This document shows positions 36,056 to 44,974 of a stretch of DNA of 64,000 nt, piece after piece. This DNA comes from Eubacteriaceae bacterium ES3 (GTDB taxonomy: Bacteria > Bacillota > Clostridia > Eubacteriales > Eubacteriaceae). The DNA lies in contig CP130741.1 of NCBI GenBank assembly GCA_030586155.1, positions 1,110,680 to 1,174,679 on the forward strand. Direction: 5' to 3'. The notes under the pieces are model-generated. The model searched no databases. It saw only the letters and a program-made list of their open reading frames with translations, and had not been told where the DNA came from. Made by a program: the position numbers and the translations under genes. The stretch's first letter is position 1; each line of letters starts with the position of its first letter.

Positions 36056-36844
36056 ATGGGGTATATAATTGGCATATTGATTATGGTGGGGGCTATTGCC
36101 TATGCTGTTGTTACTTTTCGGAAAAATACCCAAAAGGCGGAAGAAATTCAGTTTCAGCAGACCACCTGTATAAAAGATGTTCTGGATATAATTGGAGATC
36201 TATCGGCGCTTGATGAAAATTATCGGCATTATGCCGAAGTAAAAGGTCATCTTCATAGTGTTTCTGGTGATGTTAGAGCTCCTTATTCGGAAAGAAACGT
36301 GGCTTATTATGAAAACACAGTTTACTCGGTAAATGAGGAAAAACGAACAGAACGGGATGAAGATGGCAATACCAGAACCTATACAGAAAAAGTTGAGCAT
36401 ACTTTGAGTAATGAGAAGAGTCCAGTTGAAGTGTACTTATCTGATAGCAGTAGCGATGAAAAGGTCTATATTGATATGGAAAGTTTTAGTGGAAATGTAG
36501 ATCTAATGTCAGGTTGCGATCGATTTGAAGCCAATAATTCTACATGGGCCCGGCAGTTTAATTTAAATTTTAATTTTGCTAATACAGGTGGCTCCAGGTT
36601 CCTGGGCTATCGATTTTATGAAGAGATCCTGCCAGAAGATCAACCTATGTATATTCTAGGCGAACTTCATAAGCGTGGAAATAGACTTTATGTTGGACGG
36701 GCAGTTAAATCAAAGAAATCTTCGCATGTAACCTATAAATCAGAAGATGAACTCCTTGATGATATCAAAAAATCACGTACCATGGCTATAGTGATTGGTG
36801 TAGTTGGAGTGATTGTTGGTGCTATTGTGATGGTTATAATATAA
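36056..36844 (+). CDS. Membrane protein with GIDE-like domain (E3-ligase MULAN-related)
   Basis: A 262-residue protein with one membrane helix at each end (about 3-22 and 240-262) and a soluble middle that resembles the GIDE domain (LDENYRHYAEVKGHL, APYSERNVAYYENTVY, YEEILPEDQPMYILGE). In animals this domain lies between the helices of the mitochondrial ubiquitin ligase MULAN; bacterial members have no RING finger, and none is seen here. It follows pspA by 6 bp and is followed by a terminator, so it probably acts with PspA in membrane stress. The domain call is by eye and the function is unknown. Confidence 0.75.
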   Translation: MGYIIGILIMVGAIAYAVVTFRKNTQKAEEIQFQQTTCIKDVLDIIGDLSALDENYRHYAEVKGHLHSVSGDVRAPYSERNVAYYENTVYSVNEEKRTERDEDGNTRTYTEKVEHTLSNEKSPVEVYLSDSSSDEKVYIDMESFSGNVDLMSGCDRFEANNSTWARQFNLNFNFANTGGSRFLGYRFYEEILPEDQPMYILGELHKRGNRLYVGRAVKSKKSSHVTYKSEDELLDDIKKSRTMAIVIGVVGVIVGAIVMVII

Positions 36845-36861
36845 CACCTGGAATTATAAAA

Positions 36862-36893
36862 ATCGAACCCTGGTCTTAGGGTTCAATTTTTTT
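36862..36893 (+). terminator. Intrinsic terminator after the PspA/GIDE pair
   Basis: Stem GAACCC (36865-36870) and GGGTTC (36879-36884), extended by flanking A-T pairs, is followed by ATTTTTTT. Position 20 bp after the stop codon fits. Confidence 0.85.
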
Positions 36894-36977
36894 GAAAATT
36901 TTAGACTGGTTGAATGCATTGAAATTTTTAGTATTCTATTCTATAATGTCATAAGATTAGAAGCGGAAGGTGTAGTG

Positions 36978-38096
36978 ATGGATCCAGAAATAAAAATGAT
37001 TGAGAATGAAATAAAGGCTTCACGTTTGACTGCTGAATACTCGCAAAGAAAAATTCGAGAAGTTGAAAAGTATCATAAAAGTCTTGCTGAGTACGAAACC
37101 ACACCACTTATTTCTTTAAAAGGATTAGCTGAGAATTTAGGCATAAAAAATATTTTTATCAAAGATGAATCTAAACGTTTTGGATTAAATTCATTTAAAG
37201 CCTTAGGTGCGTCATTTGCAATTCATAAAATTATTGCAGGTCATCAGGGAGATGAAAAGCCAGTGTTTGTCACAGCAACAGATGGTAATCACGGAAAAGG
37301 AGTGGCCTGGGCTGCTCAGCGAATTGGGTGTGAAGCACATATTTTTATGCCGGCAGATTCGAAAGAATGCCGGGTTAGGGCAATTAAAAATTTCCTCAAC
37401 GCTCGCGTGGAAGTGACCAATAGAAATTATGATGATACTGTACGTTTTGCTCAGGCCTATGCCCGTGAAAACGGGTATTATCTAGTTCAGGATACGGGCC
37501 TTGAAGGCTATGAACAGGTTCCTCAAAATATTGCTTATGGGTATTCAACAATGGTTTCAGAAGCTTATAATCAAATGGATGGAGTTAGGCCATCTCATAT
37601 TTTTATACAGGCAGGAGGGGGCTCAATGGCGAGTGGAGTAATTGGAACTCTACGGGTTAATGGGGATTTACCGTTTATTTCTATTATGGAAGCAATGCCA
37701 ACTGCCTGTTTTTTTCAGTCCGTTAAAAACGGGAAATGCTCAATTGCAGATAATGATGGTAACACCATTATGGCTGGTATGAATTGTGGTGAACCTAACC
37801 CTTTGGCATATCCGATAATTAAGAATAATGCACGGGCATTTTTTTCCTGTCCGGATTGGGTTACAAAAATAGGAATTCGTAAAATGGCTGCCCCGGAAGG
37901 TGATGATCCAATAATTGAATCAGGAGAATCCGGAGCTATCGGACTGGGACTGCTTATGATACTGATGCGTTTAAATAAATACCATAGTATGAAAGAAAAG
38001 TTGGGTCTAAATTCTGAATCAGTAATTTTACTTTTTAATACTGAAGGTTTTACAGATGAAGAAAATTGTCGAAATATTTTAGCGGGATTGAACTAA
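36978..38096 (+). CDS. dpaL: Diaminopropionate ammonia-lyase
   Basis: A 372-residue PLP fold-type II enzyme of the diaminopropionate ammonia-lyase family (DpaL/YgeX). The PLP lysine lies in FGLNSFKALGASFA and the glycine-rich phosphate-binding loop is QAGGGSMASG; TATDGNHGKGVAWAAQ is also family-typical. It converts 2,3-diaminopropionate to pyruvate and two ammonia. The ATG at 36978 is 7 bp from GGAAGG; a GTG one codon earlier is possible. The 3' end overlaps the converging larE stop by 4 bp. No other purine/allantoin or ygeY-cluster genes are nearby. Confidence 0.93.
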   Translation: MDPEIKMIENEIKASRLTAEYSQRKIREVEKYHKSLAEYETTPLISLKGLAENLGIKNIFIKDESKRFGLNSFKALGASFAIHKIIAGHQGDEKPVFVTATDGNHGKGVAWAAQRIGCEAHIFMPADSKECRVRAIKNFLNARVEVTNRNYDDTVRFAQAYARENGYYLVQDTGLEGYEQVPQNIAYGYSTMVSEAYNQMDGVRPSHIFIQAGGGSMASGVIGTLRVNGDLPFISIMEAMPTACFFQSVKNGKCSIADNDGNTIMAGMNCGEPNPLAYPIIKNNARAFFSCPDWVTKIGIRKMAAPEGDDPIIESGESGAIGLGLLMILMRLNKYHSMKEKLGLNSESVILLFNTEGFTDEENCRNILAGLN

Positions 38097-38917
38097 TTTT
38101 GATTGCTGTTCATTTTACCCTGTTGGTATCCTGATAAATCCAGAGCGACAGAGTGGAAACCAATTTTTTTAAGTCTAGTTGTTAGAAGTGTTCGCTGGTT
38201 TAGGATAACATCAAAATCATCGGGAAGACATTCAATTTTAGCCAAACCATCAATAAAACGTAAACGATATTGTTTTAGGTTAAGTGATTTTAAAATTTCT
38301 TCACCATTTTCAACCATCAATAGGGCTTTTGGGGTTATTGGGGAATTAGTGGGAACTCGGGTAGCAAGACAGGCCATTGCCGGTTTTTTTGCAGTTTTAA
38401 GGCGATAATGAGCCGATAGATGACGGATATCTTTTTTAGTTAATTGTGCCATCTTAAGAGGGCTCAAAATACCTAATTCGCCGAGGGCTTTTATACCTGG
38501 TCGATAATCTTTGTCATCATCCAGATTAGATCCGTCCATGATGACACTGTAACCGGCATCAATTGCGGCTTGTTTAATCTGTTCAAATAAAAACTTTTTG
38601 CAATGGTAGCATCGGTCTTCACCATTCTTGGCAAATTGTGGAATGGAGAAAATATTGGTTTCAATGACCAAAGGTTCAATGCCCATTGATTTTGAGAGTT
38701 TTATTGCTTCCTGAAATTCTGAACGGGGCATCATGGCGCCATCAACAAGAATTGGAAGAACCTGAACATCAGGTGTATCTGAAGCCACTTTTAGAAGCAA
38801 AGTGCTGTCAACTCCGCCGGAAAAGGCAATACAGACTTTTTTTTCGCGGGCGATGATATCTTTTAAGTTTTTAAGTTTTTCATTTAGATTGATTGTTTGT
38901 TTAGTCTGGTTATTCAT
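38093..38917 (-). CDS. larE: LarE-type ATP-dependent sulfur transferase
   Basis: A 274-residue adenine-nucleotide alpha-hydrolase (PP-loop SGGVDSTLLL) of the LarE family, which transfers sulfur to the pyridinium dithiocarboxylate precursor of the nickel-pincer cofactor of lactate racemase. In Lactiplantibacillus LarE one Cys is sacrificed; the matching position here is in MACLATRVP. A CxxC (RCYHCKK, about residue 110) is also present; clostridial and Thermotoga-type LarE proteins may instead carry a [4Fe-4S] cluster, and these residues would be candidate ligands. No larA, larB or larC is in the window. ATG at 38917; convergent with dpaL. Confidence 0.9.
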   Translation of the reverse strand: MNNQTKQTINLNEKLKNLKDIIAREKKVCIAFSGGVDSTLLLKVASDTPDVQVLPILVDGAMMPRSEFQEAIKLSKSMGIEPLVIETNIFSIPQFAKNGEDRCYHCKKFLFEQIKQAAIDAGYSVIMDGSNLDDDKDYRPGIKALGELGILSPLKMAQLTKKDIRHLSAHYRLKTAKKPAMACLATRVPTNSPITPKALLMVENGEEILKSLNLKQYRLRFIDGLAKIECLPDDFDVILNQRTLLTTRLKKIGFHSVALDLSGYQQGKMNSNQN

Positions 38918-39020
38918 GTTTACCTCAATAATTTAGTTTCTTTCGCTTATTATACGCTTAAAGCATGTTTTCGACCAGAAAAATCTTTATTATTCAAAAA
39001 ATTTCATAGTGGAGGACTGT

Positions 39021-39755
39021 ATGAATCGAAAACAAATGATTACATTAATTGTAGGAGTTACCCTTACAGGACTAATTTTATTGACTGCTTTTTTATTATA
39101 CTGGTTATTCGCAGATCAAACCAGATCAGATGGTCAGGTAAAAGGGGTTGACTTGTCTGCCTATCAGGGTCAAGTGGATTGGGAAGTTCTGGCAAGGCAA
39201 AATATTGACTTTGCAGTTATGAAGGCAACTGAAGGGGCTGATTACACAGATAGTCAGTTTGATAAAAACTGGGAAGAAAGCCAAAAAACGGATTTAATAG
39301 TAGGGGCTTATCTTTTTTTAAATTATGATGTGACAGGTCAGTCTCAGGCTGAACATTTTATTAATACAGTCGAGATGGATAAAGATAACCTGCCGCCGGT
39401 GATTGATCTTGAACTTTATGGTGATTATAATGACAGTCCACTTACAAAGGAAGAAGTGCAAATTATCTTAGATGAAGCCCTCAGCACGCTAGAAGAGCAT
39501 TATGGAGTTAAGCCTATTATATATACATCTCAAAGGGTATTTAATATGTATATCGGTGAAGATTATACAGACTATAAGTTCTGGATTGTCGATCTTGATA
39601 ACAGCTGGCCCGATACGCTTCCGAATGGGGAGGAATTTACATTTTGGCAATTTACGCATAGAGGGATGATGGATGGTTATGAAGGAGACGAGACTTTTAT
39701 TGATATGAACCTTTATAATGGATCTTATCAGGATTTTACGGATGAATTTTTTTGA
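39021..39755 (+). CDS. GH25 lysozyme with N-terminal membrane anchor
   Basis: A 244-residue cell-wall hydrolase: a single N-terminal hydrophobic helix (about 7-30), then a glycoside hydrolase 25 domain starting GVDLSAYQGQVDWE. Catalytic acidic residues fit VIDLELYGDYN and the DLSAYQ Asp. It hydrolyses the N-acetylmuramyl-N-acetylglucosamine bond of peptidoglycan, outside the membrane. The ATG at 39021 with GGAGG upstream is preferred to a GTG 12 bp earlier. Ends with no wall-binding repeats. Likely in wall remodelling; not surrounded by phage genes, so a prophage endolysin is unlikely. Confidence 0.92.
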   Translation: MNRKQMITLIVGVTLTGLILLTAFLLYWLFADQTRSDGQVKGVDLSAYQGQVDWEVLARQNIDFAVMKATEGADYTDSQFDKNWEESQKTDLIVGAYLFLNYDVTGQSQAEHFINTVEMDKDNLPPVIDLELYGDYNDSPLTKEEVQIILDEALSTLEEHYGVKPIIYTSQRVFNMYIGEDYTDYKFWIVDLDNSWPDTLPNGEEFTFWQFTHRGMMDGYEGDETFIDMNLYNGSYQDFTDEFF

Positions 39756-39923
39756 TGAGTAGCTTCCAGACGTAAGTTATGAATAAATCTATGAGAAAGA
39801 GTCTTTATAATTCTTTATTTTAATCCTGTTATGATAATGCTGATTTAATATTTATATATCTCGTATAAAAGATCAATAGCAAAATTAAATATATATATGT
39901 CAGCTTGTTATAGAATTTTCCAT

Positions 39924-39978
39924 AAAAATCGCACAACATACAACCAGACTTTTCTGGAAATGTATGTTATGCGATTTT
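39924..39978. terminator. Bidirectional terminator between lysozyme and superoxide reductase genes
   Basis: AAAAATCGCA-type left arm and TGCGATTTTT-type right arm (39924-39978) form a long hairpin with mixed inner stem ACATACA/TGTATGT. The A-run before and T-run after allow termination on both strands. The rest of the 39756-40002 gap is AT-rich with nothing else visible. Confidence 0.75.
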
Positions 39979-40002
39979 TGTTTTGCATAGCTTTATTTTA
40001 AA

Positions 40003-40389
40003 TTAAACAGTTGCTTTCCATAAACCATGCAGGTTACAATATTCGTAAGCAGCGATTACTTTATCACCAGCAGCCATTGCAAATTCAGCACTAGGTGAAC
40101 CATCAACAGGTAAGCATTTACGTTGCATACCCTGTTCTGTTTGCAGGAAAATCCAGCTGATATGGTGTTCTGGAGTCATTGGGTGGGCAACACTACCGAC
40201 TTCAACTTTTACAGCATCGCCTGTTATAGTAATGACCGGAACGTGTTTTTCCTGAGCGGCATCAGTTGTATTAGCGACAACTTCAGTCATGGGGTCACCA
40301 CAACAAATCATTTGTGCACCTGAATAGTTAATCATGCCGACAAAATTACCACAATGTTTACAGACGAAAAATTTTGGTTCATTACACAT
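40003..40389 (-). CDS. dfx: Desulfoferrodoxin (class I superoxide reductase)
   Basis: A 128-residue desulfoferrodoxin. The N-terminal desulforedoxin-type site uses CKHC and ICCGDPM (four Cys, Fe(SCys)4); the C-terminal superoxide-reducing site has SVAHPMTPEHHISWI His ligands and the CNLHGLW Cys/His pair. It reduces superoxide to hydrogen peroxide using electrons from rubredoxin, without producing oxygen, as is typical for anaerobes. The ATG at 40389 follows CAGGAGG; an upstream in-frame start to 40455 has no ribosome-binding site. Single gene. Confidence 0.95.
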   Translation of the reverse strand: MCNEPKFFVCKHCGNFVGMINYSGAQMICCGDPMTEVVANTTDAAQEKHVPVITITGDAVKVEVGSVAHPMTPEHHISWIFLQTEQGMQRKCLPVDGSPSAEFAMAAGDKVIAAYEYCNLHGLWKATV

Positions 40390-40586
40390 AAATTTGACCT
40401 CCTGAGTCATAAAATCTTTAAAAAGTATATTCCCAATGAATGGCTTTTTAAACATTGAATTAGATTAATTCCTGATTATTATAGCACAAGTTGTAATAAA
40501 TAAAAATACATTATTATTAAGAAATGAATGTTTATTCTATATAATTCTTAATAACTTATCTGAAAGGAGCGCTTTGGCGATAAAAA

Positions 40587-41204
40587 ATGGAAAAACAATG
40601 GTTAAAATGGGCCAGAGAATTGCAGTCTATTTCTCAGGCTGGGCTGACATATTGTAAAAATGACTATGATTTGGATAGGTATCGAGAAATCGAGAGATTA
40701 TCCAAGGAGATTATTGAAAAACATACTGAAATACCTCACGAGGTGATTGAGAGTTTTTATCGGCAGGAAGTCGGTTATTTGACCCCTAAGGTTGATGTAC
40801 GAGGCGGTGTCATCGTGGGGAATCGAATTCTTCTGGTTCGGGAAAAACTGGATGGAAAATGGGCATTATCGGGCGGCTGGGCTGATGTGAATCGTACGCC
40901 GCAGGAAAATGTTATAAAAGAAGCATTTGAAGAAGCCGGAGTTAGGGTGAAGCCTAATAAACTTGTTGCTATTTTGGATCGCAGTAAATGGAGCAACGAT
41001 CCGTGTCCTTACACAATCTATAAAATTCATATGCTTTGTGATCTGATAGAAGGAGAGTTTAAACAAAATACAGAAACACTGGAAAGCGGATTTTTTGGCT
41101 TAGATGAACTTCCACCTTTATCACAGGGAAGAATTACTAAAGAACAGCTTGAAATGTTCTTTGAGGCTCACCACAACCCGAGTTTTAATCCGATTTACGA
41201 CTAA
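40587..41204 (+). CDS. NUDIX hydrolase with N-terminal NUDIX_N domain
   Basis: A 205-residue NUDIX protein. An N-terminal helical domain of about 65 residues resembles the NUDIX_N domain of Firmicute ADP-ribose/related hydrolases, followed by the NUDIX fold with the box GGWADVNRTPQENVIKEAFE. Family enzymes cleave nucleoside diphosphates linked to X. Precise substrate unknown. ATG has AAAGGAG further upstream (about 19 bp), so a weak local ribosome-binding site is used. Followed by a strong terminator. Confidence 0.9.
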   Translation: MEKQWLKWARELQSISQAGLTYCKNDYDLDRYREIERLSKEIIEKHTEIPHEVIESFYRQEVGYLTPKVDVRGGVIVGNRILLVREKLDGKWALSGGWADVNRTPQENVIKEAFEEAGVRVKPNKLVAILDRSKWSNDPCPYTIYKIHMLCDLIEGEFKQNTETLESGFFGLDELPPLSQGRITKEQLEMFFEAHHNPSFNPIYD

Positions 41205-41233
41205 AAAAAGCCGGTTAAAAACCGGCTTTTTTT
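41203..41233. terminator. Bidirectional terminator after the NUDIX gene
   Basis: AAAAAAAGCCGGT pairs with ACCGGCTTTTTTT around a short A-rich loop. It ends one base before the last codon of the converging lipoprotein gene, so the two genes share it. Confidence 0.9.
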
Positions 41234-41945
41234 AGACTTTATAATTAACCTGGACATTTGTACAAGCGATTGGAGTGGCTAAAAAAAGAGCTGCTGCATT
41301 TATTCCTCCGCTTTGCAGAAGGGCATCATATTCCGGTACAACCGGCAAGGCACCTGAAACCATTGTACCATCCTCGTTAGCAGGATAAAAATTAGAGTTT
41401 GTTTCAAAAGTTGCATAGACGCGAAAATTATTATTGCCATTAGCATCGATAAAACTATACAAACCAGGTATTTCGGTTGGGGTATAAAAATCTAAAGGCA
41501 AAACATCTTCATATGCTGTAACTGTCCCACTTCCTGGATCAGCATTGTTAAATCGAACTGCTGGTGTCGTTAAAGTGACTGAAATATTATTACTATCGCG
41601 ATGCATCTCAACTCGATAAAAACCTTCTTCAACCTGGACCCAAGCATCGTTAACGACAGCTTCTTTTTTGGCATAAGAATAGTATTCGATTTCACCACTA
41701 GAATTAGTATATCCAAAAACAGCAAATGTAGCTGGTGCAAGGTTGACCTCGGGATTAGCGGGGTCGGGATTTGTAACAGTCAAAATGCAATCAAGAGATA
41801 GTACTGCCGGAATACTTGCATCAATGGGAACAGAAATCAGAGTTAGATATGACTCCTGATAACTCTCTGCTGAAGTTGTACATCCAGTAAAAAAACACAG
41901 AATTAAAATAATGCTGATGTATATTGTTCGGGTCTTTTTTAACAT
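41232..41945 (-). CDS. Predicted lipoprotein of unknown function next to the metal-chelate importer
   Basis: A 237-residue secreted protein with signal and lipobox FFTGC (Cys22), mostly beta-rich with many aromatic and Asn/Asp residues. I do not recognise a family. Two later cysteines are not in a metal-binding pattern (only one near the C terminus). ATG at 41945 with GAGGAG upstream; the longer in-frame start to 42002 lacks one. It is the last of the minus-strand genes of the importer region, 131 bp after the binding-protein gene, so it might be an accessory surface protein; that is inference. Confidence 0.7.
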   Translation of the reverse strand: MLKKTRTIYISIILILCFFTGCTTSAESYQESYLTLISVPIDASIPAVLSLDCILTVTNPDPANPEVNLAPATFAVFGYTNSSGEIEYYSYAKKEAVVNDAWVQVEEGFYRVEMHRDSNNISVTLTTPAVRFNNADPGSGTVTAYEDVLPLDFYTPTEIPGLYSFIDANGNNNFRVYATFETNSNFYPANEDGTMVSGALPVVPEYDALLQSGGINAAALFLATPIACTNVQVNYKV

Positions 41946-42076
41946 TTGTTTCTCCTCAATCAAAGCTAATAATATGATATCGCAAATGATTGCGGACTTC
42001 AATCACACTTTCGTCACAATTATATCAAAGATTCAACTTTCATGACGTTTTTGGGATATATCCTTATTGATATTGT

Positions 42077-43147
42077 TTACTTGGAGATTCGCATCCCACT
42101 TCCGGATAAAATTGAGTTAATATCATCGTCCGATAGACTTAATCCAAACATTTCCTGATAATATGAACGGGTTTTCTCCATTAAATCGATATCAGTAAAT
42201 AAGTCAGGATAAAAGAGTTTAGCTATAAACAGCGCAGCCATATGGGGTTCGATGGAACCTGGATGTCCCCAACGGGTAACGCCTACTGGTAAGGTATATA
42301 CCTGTTTATTTGCAACGGCTGATAAACCGGTCCATTTGGAATCATTCAGGATATAGTTAGTTGTATTGATGTCGTTGGCAATAATTGCATCTGGATTCCA
42401 TAAATAGATTTGCTCCAGCGTGGTCATCGTTTTCTCCGATTCAGTAAATAAATTTCCACCTTCAGTGGAAACATTGATTGTACCAGCGATCTGGGTAATT
42501 TCAGAACAGATATCCCCAGTCAGGTCAGTCCGAGCGTCTTCATTAACAGCGTGATAAATCTTTGTTCTTTCTGATTCGGTAATTATCGAAACTCGTTCTG
42601 CCACTAGAGCCAAAACACTTTCCATGTCATTTATATAGGCATCAGCCTTGACTTCTTGACTAAAAATTAAACCGCAGACTGTAATGGCAGTTTTTAACTC
42701 GTCAATACTGGCATAATCAATAACAACCCATGGAATACCGGCTTTATCAAGTTTTTGAGTTTCGCCTTCGTTTAAAGCAGTACTTTGGCGAATCAGGGCC
42801 AGATCAGTGTTGGTCGCCAGGAGTTCTTCAACATTAATCGATCCATCTGAATATGGGACAGAAACGTCCACGATATCTGGTCGTTTATAGGACATTAAAA
42901 CGTCACGTTTAATTCCATTGGGTATTCCGACAATTTTATCTTCCTGATCAAGCATGGCCATAATGTGGGCTGTTGAAGCATACAGGCAGGCAACCCTTTG
43001 GGGATCAGCCGGGATGACAACTTCTCTTCCCAGACAATCTGTGATAGTTTTTGTATCAGTTGAGTTTTCAACTGCTGTGGATTGACACCCAGTTGCAAGA
43101 CCGATTAAAAGAATTAACAGTAAGGATAGGATTCTATTTGATTTCAT
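42077..43147 (-). CDS. Metal-chelate ABC transporter substrate-binding lipoprotein (FecB/BtuF type)
   Basis: A 356-residue lipoprotein (lipobox LATGC, Cys21) of the periplasmic-binding TroA/BtuF superfamily that binds iron-siderophores, heme or cobalamin-type ligands. The early TDCLGREVVIP and the late WGHPGSIEPH motifs are typical. It overlaps the ATPase gene end by about 14 bp, so translation is coupled. Ligand is not deducible; heme, an iron chelate, or a corrinoid are all possible, and the nearby TiaS-like and four-Cys proteins do not settle it. Confidence 0.88.
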   Translation of the reverse strand: MKSNRILSLLLILLIGLATGCQSTAVENSTDTKTITDCLGREVVIPADPQRVACLYASTAHIMAMLDQEDKIVGIPNGIKRDVLMSYKRPDIVDVSVPYSDGSINVEELLATNTDLALIRQSTALNEGETQKLDKAGIPWVVIDYASIDELKTAITVCGLIFSQEVKADAYINDMESVLALVAERVSIITESERTKIYHAVNEDARTDLTGDICSEITQIAGTINVSTEGGNLFTESEKTMTTLEQIYLWNPDAIIANDINTTNYILNDSKWTGLSAVANKQVYTLPVGVTRWGHPGSIEPHMAALFIAKLFYPDLFTDIDLMEKTRSYYQEMFGLSLSDDDINSILSGSGMRISK

Positions 43148-43961
43148 GGTTTGCTCCTGACGTTTTTAGCGGGACAATAAATTGCCGCAATTGTCCACTT
43201 TCATATGTTTCACCGATTGAAGCCTGAATATTAAAATACTTTTCAAGATTTTCTTTAGTGATAACAGCGTTTGGATGGCCAACGGATTTGAAAGTTCCCT
43301 GATGCATTAAGGCAACTCGTGTTTTTGTATTGGCGTTTCCAAGAAAAAAAGGCTGATTAAGAAAATGAGTCGTCATAATAATAGAAAGTCTTTGTTGTTT
43401 GGAAATTTTATCAATCAACTCCAGCACCATTAGTTCATGACGAAAATCAAGATGGGCGGTGGGTTCATCAAGAATCAGGATTTTTGATTCCTGAGCGATA
43501 GCTCTGGCAATTAAAACCAGTTGTAATTCACCGCCGCTGAGTTGGGTGTAGGGACAGTTTTTGAAATCGCTCATTCCGACCATGTTTAGTGCTTGACAGG
43601 CTTTATCTTTTTCGGAAGCTGATGGGGAAGAAAAAAGCCCCGATTGAGCAGTTCGTCCCATCAGAACAATATCCAGTACAGAGTAGGGAAAAGTTTTTAC
43701 ATGGTTTTGCGGCACATAGGCAATATGGGCTGCAAATTCAGCAGCTTTCATTTTGGAAAGATTTTTTCCAAAGGCCTTAATCATTCCGCTTTGTGGAGCG
43801 TTTAGTCCCAGTATAGAATCGATCAGGGTTGTTTTTCCACAACCGTTAGGGCCGATTATACAAAAAACTTCTCCCGGTTCAACATGAAATTTGATGGATT
43901 TAAAGATAGGGTTTCGTTCATTGTAAGAAAAACTGAGTTCATCAACTTCTAAAGGCCACAT
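43134..43961 (-). CDS. Metal-chelate ABC transporter ATPase (FecE/BtuD type)
   Basis: A 275-residue ABC ATPase. Walker A GPNGCGKTT, signature LSGGELQLVLIARA, Walker B ILILDEPTAHLD and switch His in MTTHFLNQ. In the FecE/BtuD subfamily. A tail of about 60 residues after the core (ending near TSGANHEIK) is a C-terminal extension. The ATG shares its A with the permease stop (TAATG), showing tight coupling. Confidence 0.92.
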   Translation of the reverse strand: MWPLEVDELSFSYNERNPIFKSIKFHVEPGEVFCIIGPNGCGKTTLIDSILGLNAPQSGMIKAFGKNLSKMKAAEFAAHIAYVPQNHVKTFPYSVLDIVLMGRTAQSGLFSSPSASEKDKACQALNMVGMSDFKNCPYTQLSGGELQLVLIARAIAQESKILILDEPTAHLDFRHELMVLELIDKISKQQRLSIIMTTHFLNQPFFLGNANTKTRVALMHQGTFKSVGHPNAVITKENLEKYFNIQASIGETYESGQLRQFIVPLKTSGANHEIK

Positions 43962-44974
43962 TACCAGTTCCTTCCTTTTGTTTTTTTCAACAGATAAATA
44001 AAAAATGGTCCGCCAACAAGAGCGGTGATAATCCCAAGTGGAATCTCACCACCAGTTAGAGAGCGACAGATAGTGTCACAGATCAAGACGAAACAGGCAC
44101 CTAAAGACATACTGGCTGGAACCAGAAAGCGGTTATCATTCCCGACGATTATCCGTCCGACATGGGGAATAATCAAGCCTATCCAGCCAACAATGCCACT
44201 GACACAAACAGCCCCAGCTGTTGCAAGGGTGGCGCAGGCAATAACAAAAGCTTTATTTAGGTTGACATCAATTCCAAGAGTTTTGGCTTCGCGATCGCCC
44301 ATTGACAAAACATTAATCCGGTAGCGAATCAGCAGAAGTCCAAGCATCCCTAGGGACATAGGGATTAGAGAAAGAAGCATATCACTGGTTTTCGTGGAAG
44401 CTAAACTGCCCATTAGCCAAAAAGTTATGGCTGGTAGTTGTGTGACAGCATCAGCCATATATTTCAGCAAAGAAATGAGTGCTGAAAAAATTGACTGAAT
44501 GATCGTTCCTCCTAAGACTAGAGTAATGGTGGTGGATGTATTTTCAATTCGTCCGGCAAAAAAACTTAAAATAACGGCTAGAATACCAAAAAAAAAGGCA
44601 AAGATTGGAGTCAGAAAAATATTGTTAAAAAAAACAATTGCCAGCGCGGCCCCAAAACCAGCACCCGATGAAACGCCAAGAATTCCGCTGGATACCAGGG
44701 GATTTCGAAACAGTCCTTGAAATGCCGCGCCGCTGGCAGCCAGCGAGGCGCCTACCATTACAGCCAGAAATGCCCGTGGTAATCGTATCTGAAGGACGAC
44801 AGCAGTCGTCTCTGTTGGAAGACCGCTGTCATTACCTGTGAGTCCGTAAATCAGGCTTTTAAAAACATCTAGGGGAGATACTGTATAACGTCCGATACAA
44901 ATTGTTCCGATAAAAATGATGATTGGAAGCACGATTAGAAAGACTGCCGTTAAAAAGCTACGACGCTTCGACAT
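43961..44974 (-). CDS. Metal-chelate ABC transporter permease (FecCD/BtuC type)
   Basis: A 337-residue permease with around nine or ten hydrophobic segments, of the FecCD family. Typical regions include LRLPRAF-like IRLPRAFLAVMVGASLAASG, GVSSGAGFGAA, and GWIGLIIPHVGRI near the C terminus. It forms a homodimeric channel with the ATPase. The start lies directly after the stop of the surface-protein gene, so all are one transcript. Substrate as for the binding protein. Confidence 0.92.
   Translation of the reverse strand: MSKRRSFLTAVFLIVLPIIIFIGTICIGRYTVSPLDVFKSLIYGLTGNDSGLPTETTAVVLQIRLPRAFLAVMVGASLAASGAAFQGLFRNPLVSSGILGVSSGAGFGAALAIVFFNNIFLTPIFAFFFGILAVILSFFAGRIENTSTTITLVLGGTIIQSIFSALISLLKYMADAVTQLPAITFWLMGSLASTKTSDMLLSLIPMSLGMLGLLLIRYRINVLSMGDREAKTLGIDVNLNKAFVIACATLATAGAVCVSGIVGWIGLIIPHVGRIIVGNDNRFLVPASMSLGACFVLICDTICRSLTGGEIPLGIITALVGGPFFIYLLKKTKGRNW

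Noticed and set aside
39021-39755. GH25 lysozyme as evidence of a prophage
   Set aside because: No holin, capsid, tail, integrase or terminase gene nearby, and the protein has its own membrane anchor.
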